This document shows positions 8,717 to 17,244 of a DNA stretch of 43,212 nucleotides, one piece after another. Numbering within the stretch: the stretch's first letter is position 1; each line of letters begins with the position of its first letter. The notes below the pieces were generated by a model, which was given only the letters and a program-made list of their open reading frames with translations, made no database searches and was not told where the DNA came from. A program made the translations under genes and the position numbers. The stretch is from a virus: IMG/VR virus record IMGVR_UViG_3300035666_000051, positions 1 to 43,212 of that record; one strand, written 5' to 3'.

Positions 8717-10471
8717 TTATCTCATTTCGTTAATTCGGTTCATTATTTCTTCAACGAAATCAGCGGAGTTTTGTACGTCTCCCATGACAGTTGCAATGAC
8801 ATTTTTCTTTTGATTTAGAATGTCATAAATTATTCCTTCAATTGTGTTTTCAAATATTGGATAATATACCAAGACATTATTTTTCTGACCATATCTATAT
8901 GCTCTATCTTCTGCTTGAGAGTGGTCTGAAGGTAGAAATGAAAGGTCGTTCATTATAACCGCTTCAGCAGAAGTTAAGGTTATACCCACACCAGCGGCTT
9001 TTATATTCCCAACAAAAACTGTTATTTTTTCGTTTTCTTGAAATTGGTCCACAGCAAATTGTCTTTCTGCTTTTGACATCGAACCGTCAAGTTTTACTGC
9101 AGATTTTCCGAAGTGTTCGGTAATTTTATTGAGTGAGTCTGTAAAGTTACAAAATATGATTACTTTTTTTCCTTGTTCTAAAATATTCTCAGCGAGTTCT
9201 ATTGTTTGAGTAATTTTTTCATTTGCTACAATTTGTCTAACTTTTGTCAGTTTAGTAAATTGTACTGTTAAGGATTTAGATTCTTCAGGATTTTTTTCAT
9301 ACCAATTATAATACTCACCCATTACCTCCTCGTACTCTTTTGATTTCAACCTAAGATAAACGGGTGTTATTATTTTATCAGGTAAATCTAATACGTCTTC
9401 CTTAAGTCTTCGGAGTATGGTATTTGATGTTCTGTCTCTAAGTTCTTCTAAGTTTGACGACCCCATTACGTTCCATACTTTTCTCGGTCCAACTCTAAAT
9501 TGATATCCTGAACAGTACCTAATTACATAAGCCATCCAGTTTTTAGCTACGGGAGAATCAACCAAACTTAATAAGTTATAATAATCGATAGGTCGGGAAG
9601 TCATTGGGGTACCAGTTAATAACCAAAGTCTGTCAACTTTTTTTACAAGGTCATTGATTAGTTTTGTTCTTTGTGCTTGAGCATTTTTGATATAGTGTGC
9701 TTCGTCAATAACCACCAAATCAAAATTGGCTCCAAGAATTTGCGATTCAGCTTTTTTCTTAGTGTCATGGAAATTTTTTATAATATCGTAGTTTATAATA
9801 ACAAAGTCGTGATTCGGGTCGAAGTTTTTACCCTCGGCAATATATACAGACCTGTTTGAATAATTTTCTATTTCTCTTTTCCAATTTATTTTCAAAGTTG
9901 CGGGACAAATTATTAATATTTTTTTCGCCTTTGTTTCAAGTGCTGCGATGATTGTTGAGGTAGTTTTACCCAATCCCATATCGTCAGCCAAAATAAATTT
10001 TTTATTTTCAACCAACTTTTGAATTGCTTCTTTTTGATGAGTGAGTGGAGGACGTACAGAGTATTTTGAAAAGTCTATTACAACATCTTTAACTGTGTTA
10101 TCTTTTATAACAGCGGCTTTTGGTAACCAAAAATCGTGTAATTCTTCACTATCAAAAACCTTCCCCCAAATATGGAATGCTTTTTCTTTTTCGGCGAGTA
10201 ATTTTTCCACCCAAATTTTAGTTGGTATTTCAGTGTAAAGTTTGTCGTCGGCTAGTTTTTGTGCAAAATATGCATCAAGTATTACCCATTTTCTTGCAAC
10301 TTTGGGTTGGTTTTCATGGTTATTAATAATATACTCTGATTGACTTCTTGTTGGGTAGAATTTTTTATTGACAATAGATTTCCTTTTCAACTCTAAGATG
10401 TAGTTGTTCGCACCTTCGTAGGTTTCAAGTATGGTTAGTGCTTTGGATTCTAAACTTACTTCAGGACTCAT
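8717..10471 (-). CDS. SNF2-family DNA-dependent ATPase/helicase
   Basis: A 584-residue superfamily 2 ATPase. An N-terminal region of about 140 residues precedes the motor. Helicase motifs in order: THQKEAI (Q-like) near 144, DDMGLGKTTS (I, 163-172), ICPATLKINW (Ia), VIDEAHYIKN (II, DEAH at 256-259), LLTGTPMTSRP (III, 284-294), then in lobe 2 VKLDGSMSKAER, GNIKAAGVGITLTSA (V) and QAEDRAYRYGQ (VI). The DEAH box and the RYGQ ending are typical of SNF2 (SMARCAL1-like) proteins, which translocate on duplex DNA and remodel forks or bound proteins without classic strand separation. It starts directly after the SET gene stop (TAAATG), so the two are co-translated. It may serve recombination or fork restart, as UvsW does in T4, but it is not a UvsW homologue by motif. 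Confidence 0.93.
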   Translation of the reverse strand: MSPEVSLESKALTILETYEGANNYILELKRKSIVNKKFYPTRSQSEYIINNHENQPKVARKWVILDAYFAQKLADDKLYTEIPTKIWVEKLLAEKEKAFHIWGKVFDSEELHDFWLPKAAVIKDNTVKDVVIDFSKYSVRPPLTHQKEAIQKLVENKKFILADDMGLGKTTSTIIAALETKAKKILIICPATLKINWKREIENYSNRSVYIAEGKNFDPNHDFVIINYDIIKNFHDTKKKAESQILGANFDLVVIDEAHYIKNAQAQRTKLINDLVKKVDRLWLLTGTPMTSRPIDYYNLLSLVDSPVAKNWMAYVIRYCSGYQFRVGPRKVWNVMGSSNLEELRDRTSNTILRRLKEDVLDLPDKIITPVYLRLKSKEYEEVMGEYYNWYEKNPEESKSLTVQFTKLTKVRQIVANEKITQTIELAENILEQGKKVIIFCNFTDSLNKITEHFGKSAVKLDGSMSKAERQFAVDQFQENEKITVFVGNIKAAGVGITLTSAEAVIMNDLSFLPSDHSQAEDRAYRYGQKNNVLVYYPIFENTIEGIIYDILNQKKNVIATVMGDVQNSADFVEEIMNRINEMR

Positions 10472-10870
10472 TTACTTAACTTCAACGTTTGTTCTCCCGT
10501 CGTTCCAATATTCTTCACCACCATAATAAACAAAAATTTCTTCATCTTGTTCTATGTCTCTTGAAGCAAAAAATTCAAAGGTGTCGTTTTCTATATTTGA
10601 CCTCCAGTTGGCGTTTGGGGTATTACTATGGTTGTAGTAACTAGAAAATCCCATCCCCACAACTTGTTTGTCCCAATCAGATGTTCCTTGAGGCCAATTG
10701 AACCGATAGTTCATCAAAATGGCGCTCGAGGTTTTTTTAGGGATTTCTAAATCCAAATAAGGGGTGACCTCGAAAATTTCGTCTTTGAGAATTTTCTGAG
10801 AGGCAAAAACTCCTTTACCATGAATTGGACTATTGTCCAAGTATATTTTTGTTGACGGATATAAACGCAT
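10472..10870 (-). CDS. SET-domain protein, probable lysine methyltransferase
   Basis: 132 residues starting MRLYPSTK. A longer frame back to 10936 exists, but it would run through the divergent promoter region into the plus-strand gene, so I chose the ATG at 10870. SET landmarks: GKGVFAS at 18-24 (SAM-binding loop), FSSYYNHSNTPNANW at 75-89 (the NHS/pseudoknot motif) and DEEIFVYYGGEEYW at 109-122, containing the closing aromatic residues. There are no post-SET cysteines, as in other small bacterial SET proteins. The family transfers methyl from SAM to protein lysines. The substrate is unknown; it could be a host nucleoid, ribosomal or virion protein. It is directly upstream of, and presumably co-expressed with, the SNF2 gene. 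Confidence 0.88.
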   Translation of the reverse strand: MRLYPSTKIYLDNSPIHGKGVFASQKILKDEIFEVTPYLDLEIPKKTSSAILMNYRFNWPQGTSDWDKQVVGMGFSSYYNHSNTPNANWRSNIENDTFEFFASRDIEQDEEIFVYYGGEEYWNDGRTNVEVK

Positions 10871-10900
10871 AGCTTTTGATTGAAATATAACAAACAGAAA

Positions 10901-10909
10901 TATATTTAT
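10901..10909 (+). promoter_or_regulatory. Late-type element TATATTTAT, 4 nt before ATG 10914
   Basis: Exactly 4 nt separate the element from the ATG of the gp14-like gene, as at 2391 and 41827. It lies in the 43-nt divergent gap to the SET gene. Confidence 0.65.
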
Positions 10910-10913
10910 CAAT

Positions 10914-11429
10914 ATGGCAGAAAACTTAGTTCCCATAACTAGACTTGGTAAGTTCTTCGGTGGTGAAGATTATGCTCTTGATATTGATATGGGTCAGGAA
11001 TGGTTGATTGGTGATATGAACTTCACCGTTGTTTTGTATAGAATTGACAGATATAAAACCAAAACAGATGATGTCTACGGTGAGGTGTTGGAAGATGGAA
11101 TCCAATTCTTAGCGCCTGTTGAGCTGAAAGGTTATGTTCAGGTTTTAGCCCCTACAAATAAATTCCTCGGAAACTCAAGAGTAGAACAACAAGAACCTGG
11201 TAATATGAGGTTCAGTGTTTATCAAAAAACCTTGGATGATTTACAAGTTGAAATTTTCATGGGTGATTATTTGGGATATTATGAAAGTGAGGATAGAGTT
11301 AGATACTATGTTGTCTCAGATGATGGGTATGTTAAGTCGGACAATAAACACACTTATGGTGGATACAAACCATTTTACAGAACGGTTGTCGCTACTTATG
11401 TTAGTGAAAATGAATTCAGGGGTATATAA
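10914..11429 (+). CDS. Putative neck protein (gp14-like position)
   Basis: A 171-residue beta-rich protein. It contains TDDVYGEVLEDGIQFLAPVEL, QEPGNMRFSVYQKTLDDLQVE, GDYLGYYESEDRVRYYVV and a C-terminal TYGGYKPFYRTVVATY. The combination of a D-x-Y/F-GE motif, a strand describing a coordinate system with D/GDYLGYY, and a PFYR/Q ending resembles the core of T4-type gp14 neck proteins (PFYQLG). It is followed by a gp15-like gene as in T4 (13-14-15-18-19). I read it as a gp14 analogue on pattern and synteny only. TATATTTAT lies exactly 4 nt before the ATG, the same spacing as in front of gp25 and the 2404 gene. Confidence 0.72.
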   Translation: MAENLVPITRLGKFFGGEDYALDIDMGQEWLIGDMNFTVVLYRIDRYKTKTDDVYGEVLEDGIQFLAPVELKGYVQVLAPTNKFLGNSRVEQQEPGNMRFSVYQKTLDDLQVEIFMGDYLGYYESEDRVRYYVVSDDGYVKSDNKHTYGGYKPFYRTVVATYVSENEFRGI

Positions 11430-11842
11430 TGAAAATATTAATAAAAGAGTCTCAGTTCGACAATTTGTTTTTAGGTGAGAGAGTAATGGTATATTACAAC
11501 TTACACAAACATACTTTTTCAGTGACATACTCAGGAAAGGTCATAATTCATGCCGATTACGTAAAACTTGATGATGTTGAATTTAGAGTTAGAGAGGGTG
11601 GTAAATCTAAGGTAAGAGATGAAAAAAGAAAAAATGTTCATGCCTTTGTGATTGGTAATTTGATTGATTATTGTGAGTTCCCTTGTGAAGATTTGGTTGA
11701 ACCTGAGGATGGTGTGGTGGTGACATATGACCCTTACAAGTATGATAGTTTCGTAGTTAAAAAAACAGGCGAGCCAGTCTTCAATGCTAGTGAGGTTGAA
11801 ATGGTCAATCTAAAAAATAAAATATATATAATTGAAGAATAA
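11429..11842 (+). CDS. Conserved phage protein of unknown function (VHAFV type)
   Basis: A 137-residue protein. After about 19 residues it reads VMVYYNLHKHTFSVTYSGKV, followed by a strand DDVEFRVREGGKSKVRDEKR and KNVHAFVIGNLIDY. I recall a widespread small phage protein family with the same order (YNLHK..FSV, V.L....F.V...GR..V...KRKNVHAF), usually annotated as hypothetical; no function is known to me. Its ATG overlaps the stop of the previous gene (TAATG), so it is co-translated with the neck gene. A nearby internal start (MVYYNLHK) would shorten it. No catalytic residues are evident. Confidence 0.75.
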   Translation: MKILIKESQFDNLFLGERVMVYYNLHKHTFSVTYSGKVIIHADYVKLDDVEFRVREGGKSKVRDEKRKNVHAFVIGNLIDYCEFPCEDLVEPEDGVVVTYDPYKYDSFVVKKTGEPVFNASEVEMVNLKNKIYIIEE

Positions 11843-11844
11843 AG

Positions 11845-12885
11845 ATGCCTCTACCTAAACAAGTCAAGCCCACATTACCATTAGTCCCCAAAAAAACTTT
11901 GAGTGCTAGAAGGGAACAACTTTTGGAGTACATTAAAAAAGATGGTACGTATCTTCCAAAGTCTGTTCTTCATGCCGATTTGGATAAGGGTATGTTAGAG
12001 TTTTCTAAAAATGAATTAAAGGTAGTGACTGCGGGTAAGGTTGTGCCTTTCCTCGATATAATTATTACAACTCAGAATTGGACACAATATTTGGAAACGT
12101 GGAAATTTGTTGATTTGGATTACAACCCTAGTCCTCCCTTTATAACTTTAGTCAGAAGCCCCGAGGTTAAATATGGTTCCAACCCCGCAACAAAATATAA
12201 CATACCAAATAGGAAACAGTTTTATTATGCTTCGGTACCAACTTGGGATGGAAACATGCAAGGAATGGACATATATACAATACCTCAACCTGTACCTGTG
12301 GACATCAATTATAGTTTGAAAATCATTTGTAATAGAATGAGGGAACTCAATCAACTTAATAAAAATGTAATGCAGACTTTTGCTTCAAGACAAGCTTATA
12401 CTTTTATCAAAGGGCAGTATGTTCCAATTATATTGAACAATGTTGGTGACGAATCTCAAATGAACATGGATGCAAGAAAGTATTATGTTCAGTCCTATGA
12501 TTTTACAATGCTAGGTTATTTGATTGATGAAGAAGAGTTCGAAGTAAAACCCGCAATTCAAAGGGTTACTCAATTGGTGGAAGTTGATACTTCAGTACTT
12601 AAAAAGAAAAGGAAAATTTGGCCTGAAAACCCAAGTCAGTTTCCAACTCAGTTTTTATTTTTATCAGGGGTAACATCTCTCAGCGAAAAAATAGATTTCA
12701 CTGCGAACATGTCGATTTTATCCACAGACAATATTTCATCATATGATGTATACATTAATGGTAATTTTTACGGGACTGACGTACCATTTATTCAAATAAC
12801 ATATAACGATGTATTGAATGTACAGGTAGATAAAATTGATAACACCAAAGAGGCGGTTATAAATTTTGACAACAAATTAGTCTAA
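11845..12885 (+). CDS. Putative tail completion/sheath terminator protein, gp15-like
   Basis: 346 residues. The middle region has the order seen in T4 gp15 (272 residues): PQPVPVDINYSLKIICNRM followed by REL.QLNK..MQTF, a segment ending in an array of strands, and then YDFTMLGYLIDEEEFEVKPA. gp15 likewise has YNPSPIKMIYELSIFTRYEDD..QIVEQI and later a W/Y..P.DD segment. gp15 caps the tail end and joins sheath and tube to the neck. The position between the gp14-like gene and sheath agrees. The last ~100 residues (from about 245) form an additional beta-rich domain not needed in gp15. The start is 2 nt after the previous stop. The assignment rests on pattern and synteny. Confidence 0.65.
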   Translation: MPLPKQVKPTLPLVPKKTLSARREQLLEYIKKDGTYLPKSVLHADLDKGMLEFSKNELKVVTAGKVVPFLDIIITTQNWTQYLETWKFVDLDYNPSPPFITLVRSPEVKYGSNPATKYNIPNRKQFYYASVPTWDGNMQGMDIYTIPQPVPVDINYSLKIICNRMRELNQLNKNVMQTFASRQAYTFIKGQYVPIILNNVGDESQMNMDARKYYVQSYDFTMLGYLIDEEEFEVKPAIQRVTQLVEVDTSVLKKKRKIWPENPSQFPTQFLFLSGVTSLSEKIDFTANMSILSTDNISSYDVYINGNFYGTDVPFIQITYNDVLNVQVDKIDNTKEAVINFDNKLV

Positions 12886-13043
12886 CCTTCCCCGTAGATA
12901 TCTTTTTTCTCCTGACACTTTTCAAGTATCAGATTTTCCAAAAATTTATAAATTTTAATTCCCCTCTTATCACAATACTTTTTTAGGATTTCGTGTACTG
13001 TAGGGTCAATTTTTATGTTTTTGATTTCTTTCTTAGTCCTCAT
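12882..13043 (-). CDS. Small ribbon-helix-helix protein, probable DNA-binding regulator
   Basis: A 53-residue protein on the minus strand, translated by hand from the gap before the sheath gene: it starts MRTKKEIKNIKIDPTVHE and ends CQEKKDIYGEG. The layout fits a ribbon-helix-helix (MetJ/Arc) fold: strand KNIKID, helix A PTVHEILKKYCDKRG, helix B starting IKIYKFLENLILEKC. The lysine-rich N-terminus is typical of DNA-contacting arms. Such dimers act as transcriptional repressors or activators. It has its own TATTTAT element 34 nt upstream (13078-13084 on the minus strand), back-to-back with the sheath promoter. Its 3' end overlaps the previous gene by 4 nt. Codon usage and a clean frame support it as a real gene. 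Confidence 0.78.
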   Translation of the reverse strand: MRTKKEIKNIKIDPTVHEILKKYCDKRGIKIYKFLENLILEKCQEKKDIYGEG

Positions 13044-13077
13044 GGTAGAAAAAAGGCAGAATTTATTCTCACCGTTT

Positions 13078-13084
13078 ATAAATA
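13078..13084 (-). promoter_or_regulatory. Late-type element TATTTAT before ribbon-helix-helix gene
   Basis: Minus-strand TATTTATA, 34 nt before the ATG at 13043. It is arranged back-to-back with the sheath element at 13121-13128, which has the same 34-nt spacing. Confidence 0.55.
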
Positions 13085-13120
13085 GATAGTTAAAAGTAAA
13101 GTTTTTTCATTCGTATTAGA

Positions 13121-13128
13121 ATATTTAT
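13121..13128 (+). promoter_or_regulatory. Late-type element ATATTTAT before sheath gene
   Basis: ATATTTAT 34 nt before the sheath ATG. The predicted leader is A-rich and without a Shine-Dalgarno sequence. Confidence 0.65.
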
Positions 13129-13162
13129 CAATAAAATAAATCTGACAGAATAATTTTTAATA

Positions 13163-16100
13163 ATGGCAACAACAACTGTAAACCAAAAAGTTTATGTTTC
13201 ACCTGGCGTCTATACTTCTGAGACCGACTTATCATTTGTGGCTCAAAGCGTTGGTGTAACAACATTAGGTTTGGTAGGAGAGACTATCAAAGGTCCTGCT
13301 TTCGAACCTGTTTTCATAACAAACTATGATGAGTTTCAAGCCTTCTTTGGAGGAACTGAACCTGTGAAGTTTGTAAATACACAAATTCCAAAGTACGAAG
13401 CTGCATACATTGCAAAATCTTACTTACAACAATCAAACCAACTTTTTGTAACAAGAGTGTTGGGATTGTCTGGTTACGATGCGGGTCCATCTTGGAGTAT
13501 TTCCTTGGTGGCAAATCCTGACCCAACAACAATTGATATTGACACAGGAGTTGCTGCAATCAATTTTACAAGTGTGTTCTCAGGAAACACTGGTGGAACA
13601 GTAAATTTCTCAAGTTTACCAGGGGTAATTGCAACAAACTTCAATAGTCTTTATACTTTGAATGATGGTAGTACTTCTACTTTCAATAACGATTTTACTG
13701 ATGCGTTGTTGTCTGTATTTTCTAACAACAGTTTATCAGGTAATACAGCATTTGCTTGGGGAGCAATTCCAAGTTCAAATTATTTAAACGTATTAAGTGC
13801 TGGATATACCGGTTTCACAAATGAATTCGGTGTTGATAATGTTAACTTGGACAATAATGATTTGTCTGCAGGAGACAATGATGCTTGGTACTACGCTAAC
13901 TTTGATTTACAAACAGGTAATGATTATGGTGGTTATTCATTTTATTGGGCAATTAATCAAATGATTAATCCAAGTGTTGGAGTTTTCTCAGGAACTGTAT
14001 CAGGAACAATTTTTACATATTCGGGAAGTGCGTTCAGTGAGTGGAATAATATGGTTGTTGCAACACTTCGTTCAAGAGGTATATCTTTGTTTACGAACAG
14101 TTCCACAAGTCTTAACCACGGACCAATATATGAGGTTACTGGATTAACTGACGTTGATTTAATTTGTACTGGACAATACACCGGAGTTACACAAAATCCT
14201 TTCTCTCTTTTTGGAATTTCAGGTGTTACTAAAGATGGTGATACTTTCCAATTTGAAACCTCTCTTCAATCTACATCTTCTGAATACATTACGAAAGTAT
14301 TAGGTGTTGACAACTTTGGTAAACCAAGAAACGAGGTTCCTCTCTTTGTAGAAGAAATATATCCGGGTTCTTTAACATATGGATATAATCTAAGTTATAT
14401 TAGAGGATTAAATTGTAATTTGATTGCTTTACCAGGTGCTAGACCAGCAACAGGAACTCCTTCAAGTTCTTCAATTGCTTGGAAACTTCAAAAATATCAA
14501 TCTCCTAAAACACCTTTCATTGTTTCTGAATTAAGAGGTAATAAAGTGTATGATTTGTTTAGATTTATCTCAATATCTGATGGAGATGCTGCAAACTCGG
14601 AGGTAAAAGTTTCTATTGCTAATATGTCATATAATAATATGACTTTCGATATTTTGATTAGAAATTTCTTTGACACAGATGCTAATCCAGTTGTAATTGA
14701 GAAGTTCACCAATTGTACAATGGACCCAGGCTCTAACAACTTCGTTGCTAAGAAAATTGGTTCTTCAGATGGTGAGTTTGCATTAATTTCAAGATATGTA
14801 ATGGTTGAAATGGCTGAAAATGCCCCAATTGACGCATTACCTTGTGGATTTAATGGTTACACTCAAAGAATTTATGAAAGTGCTACAAATCAAGGACCTA
14901 ATATTGTTTACAAAACAAGATATTTTTATCCTCAAGAAACAATTTGGAATCCTCCTTTTGGAAATACATCAGGTGGACCTAACACTACTTTAGCTCCTGG
15001 TGATGTTATAAGAAGAACATATTTAGGTTTCTCATCTTACTATGGTATTGATGATTCTTTCCTACAATATTTGGGACAACAAAACCCTCAAATTGATTGG
15101 GCTGATACAACTGAATCTATTCCTTGGAACGGACTTACTAAAGGTTTCCATATGGACTCAGGTGCTACTGTAATTTCAATAGGAAATATCTACACAACTA
15201 GTGGACAACCAGCATATGAGTGTGGTGTAGCTAACTTTACAGCTGACCCTGAAACTCAAGAAAACCCTTACTACTTCATTTATTCAAGAAAATTCACAGT
15301 ATGTTTTGCTGGTGGATTTGATGGATGGGACATTTATAGTGAACATAGAACAAATGAAGACAGGTTCCAACTCGGAGCGTCAGGTTACTTAGCTGGGGCG
15401 GCACCTTCTGTAAGATATCCAAATGCTACAGGTCAAGGACTGTTCAAGAGAATTGTTGTAGAAAACAATACTCAAGACTTTGCTAACACTGACTACTACG
15501 CTTATTTGTTGGGTATTTTGACATACCGTAACCCTGAATCAACTAACATTAACGTTTTCGCAACTGCAAGTATCGACTACGTAAATAACTCTAACTTGTG
15601 TGAAGAAGCAATCGACATGATACAGTTCCAAAGAGCTGACTCTGTTTATATTGTTACTACACCTGACTACGATATGTATAGTCCTGATGGAAGTGACTCA
15701 CTACAAATTATTTACCCTCAGGAGGCTGTAGATAATTTGGATAACACAGGAATTGACTCTAACTATACTTCAACTTACTATCCTTGGATTTTAACAAGGG
15801 ATACTGTTAACAACACACAAATCTATCTACCAGCAACTGGTGAGGTTTGTAGAAACTTAGCTTTGACTGACAACATTTCCTTCCCTTGGTTCGCAACAGC
15901 GGGTTACACAAGAGGTTTGGTAAATTCTATCAAAGCGAGAGTTAAGTTGACACAAGAAGATAGAGATACTCTTTATCAAGGTAGAATTAATCCTATCGCA
16001 ACATTTGCTGATGTAGGAACCGTAATTTGGGGTAATAAAACACTACAAGTTGCAGATACCGCACTTAACAGATTAAACGTAAGAAGATTGTTGTTACAAG

Positions 16101-16378
16101 CTCGTAAATTAATTTCAGCTGTAGCGGTTAGATTGTTGTTCGAACAGAACGACCAAATCGTGAGACAACAGTTCTTGGATAGTGTGAACCCAATCCTCGA
16201 TGGAATTAGAAGAGATAGAGGTCTTTACGATTTCCGTGTAACAGTTTCTTCTTCTCCTGAAGATTTGGACAGAAACACATTAACAGGTAAAATTTACCTT
16301 AAACCAACGAAAGCTCTTGAGTTCATTGATATTGAATTCTTTATCACACCAACAGGAGCTTCGTTCGAAAATATCTAA
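13163..16378 (+). CDS. 18: Contractile tail sheath protein, gp18-like
   Basis: 1071 residues, much longer than T4 gp18 (659). The N-terminal VYVSPGVYTSETDLSF and LGLVGETIKGPAFEPVFITN followed by YDEFQAFFGG is the standard sheath start. The C-terminal part is also standard: INPIATFADVGTVIWGNKT, RLNVRRLLLQARKLISAVAV, DGIRRDRGLYDFRV and a final strand FIDIEFFITPTGA. About residues 130-650 hold extra glycine/serine/asparagine-rich beta domains, probably displayed on the outer surface of the tail. The protein polymerises around the tube and contracts on infection. The promoter element ATATTTAT is 34 nt before the start. A strong G/C-rich terminator follows the stop. Confidence 0.95.
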   Translation: MATTTVNQKVYVSPGVYTSETDLSFVAQSVGVTTLGLVGETIKGPAFEPVFITNYDEFQAFFGGTEPVKFVNTQIPKYEAAYIAKSYLQQSNQLFVTRVLGLSGYDAGPSWSISLVANPDPTTIDIDTGVAAINFTSVFSGNTGGTVNFSSLPGVIATNFNSLYTLNDGSTSTFNNDFTDALLSVFSNNSLSGNTAFAWGAIPSSNYLNVLSAGYTGFTNEFGVDNVNLDNNDLSAGDNDAWYYANFDLQTGNDYGGYSFYWAINQMINPSVGVFSGTVSGTIFTYSGSAFSEWNNMVVATLRSRGISLFTNSSTSLNHGPIYEVTGLTDVDLICTGQYTGVTQNPFSLFGISGVTKDGDTFQFETSLQSTSSEYITKVLGVDNFGKPRNEVPLFVEEIYPGSLTYGYNLSYIRGLNCNLIALPGARPATGTPSSSSIAWKLQKYQSPKTPFIVSELRGNKVYDLFRFISISDGDAANSEVKVSIANMSYNNMTFDILIRNFFDTDANPVVIEKFTNCTMDPGSNNFVAKKIGSSDGEFALISRYVMVEMAENAPIDALPCGFNGYTQRIYESATNQGPNIVYKTRYFYPQETIWNPPFGNTSGGPNTTLAPGDVIRRTYLGFSSYYGIDDSFLQYLGQQNPQIDWADTTESIPWNGLTKGFHMDSGATVISIGNIYTTSGQPAYECGVANFTADPETQENPYYFIYSRKFTVCFAGGFDGWDIYSEHRTNEDRFQLGASGYLAGAAPSVRYPNATGQGLFKRIVVENNTQDFANTDYYAYLLGILTYRNPESTNINVFATASIDYVNNSNLCEEAIDMIQFQRADSVYIVTTPDYDMYSPDGSDSLQIIYPQEAVDNLDNTGIDSNYTSTYYPWILTRDTVNNTQIYLPATGEVCRNLALTDNISFPWFATAGYTRGLVNSIKARVKLTQEDRDTLYQGRINPIATFADVGTVIWGNKTLQVADTALNRLNVRRLLLQARKLISAVAVRLLFEQNDQIVRQQFLDSVNPILDGIRRDRGLYDFRVTVSSSPEDLDRNTLTGKIYLKPTKALEFIDIEFFITPTGASFENI

Positions 16379-16383
16379 TAAGG

Positions 16384-16412
16384 AAGGGGGGATTAGCTCC
16401 CCCCTTTTTTTA
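16384..16412 (+). terminator. Rho-independent terminator after sheath
   Basis: AAGGGGGG pairs with CCCCCCTT around a short loop and is followed by a T run. It separates the sheath transcript from the HAD gene. Confidence 0.9.
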
Positions 16413-16419
16413 GCCTTTT

Positions 16420-17244
16420 ATGGAACCTATTATTAAAGAAGCTTTTATAGATGAAACAACCCCCGAACTCAAGTATTATGCTTTTGATTGGGATGATAAT
16501 ATTGTCCATATGCCGACCGAAATTATCTTATTAGATGAAGATGGTAATGAGGTAGGTATGAGTACAGAAGATTTTGCGAAGTACAGGACGGACATAGGAA
16601 AAAAAGATATTAATTATAAAGGAAAAAAAATTACTGGTTTTGCGGAAAACGCTTTCAGAAATTTTAGAACTGAGGGAGACAAGAAGTTTATAACAGATTC
16701 CCTCAAAGCAAAATTAGGACCCGCTTTTAAAGACTTCAGAGAAGCTATTAACAATGGGTCCATTTTCTCTATCATCACAGCCAGAGGACACAACCCAAAC
16801 GCAATTAAAGAATCGGTCTACAACTACATTTTAACTGGTTTCGGAGGTATAAATAAAGATGAACTTTTGAAAAATTTACGGAAGTACCGTTCTTTTGTTG
16901 GTGAAGAAGAGATGGATGATGATGAGTTAATTAAGACATACTTAGCAATGAACAAATATTTTCCTGTGACTTTTGGGGACGAAAAAAATGCGATTAATCC
17001 TGAGGAGGCTAAAGTAATGGCGATGCAAGATTTTGTGGATTACATTAAAGGTATGGCTGCAGTTCTTAACAAAAAGGCCTTTCTTAAAAAAGATATAGGA
17101 AATAAATTCATTCCTTCTAAACCAGTTATTGGATTTTCTGATGATGATTTAAGAAATGTAGAAGTAATGAAAAAGGCTTTTAAAAATAAACCAGAGATAA
17201 AAACTTATTCTACTGCTGGAGGCAAGAAGAAAGAAGTAAAATAA
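16420..17244 (+). CDS. HAD-like phosphohydrolase
   Basis: 274 residues with haloacid-dehalogenase-type motifs: I, AFDWDDNIV with nucleophile D23 and acid D25; II, IITARGHN with T120; IV, VIGFSDDDLRN with D241-D243. A helical insertion (about 45-100) and a long segment between motifs II and IV (EEEMDDDELIKTYLAMN) could be caps. T4-like phages use HAD-related enzymes as polynucleotide 3'-phosphatase (Pnkp) or nucleotidases. No kinase domain is attached here and the substrate cannot be read from the sequence. The gene lies between the sheath terminator and the tube promoter, an unusual place for an enzyme. The C-terminus is lysine-rich (GGKKKEVK). Confidence 0.82.
   Translation: MEPIIKEAFIDETTPELKYYAFDWDDNIVHMPTEIILLDEDGNEVGMSTEDFAKYRTDIGKKDINYKGKKITGFAENAFRNFRTEGDKKFITDSLKAKLGPAFKDFREAINNGSIFSIITARGHNPNAIKESVYNYILTGFGGINKDELLKNLRKYRSFVGEEEMDDDELIKTYLAMNKYFPVTFGDEKNAINPEEAKVMAMQDFVDYIKGMAAVLNKKAFLKKDIGNKFIPSKPVIGFSDDDLRNVEVMKKAFKNKPEIKTYSTAGGKKKEVK

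Noticed and set aside
10871-10936. 22-codon N-terminal extension of the SET gene (hydrophobic, signal-like)
   Set aside because: It would overlap the divergent promoter and the start of the gp14-like gene; the SET fold begins at the internal ATG, so the hydrophobic look is a by-product of AT-rich intergenic DNA.
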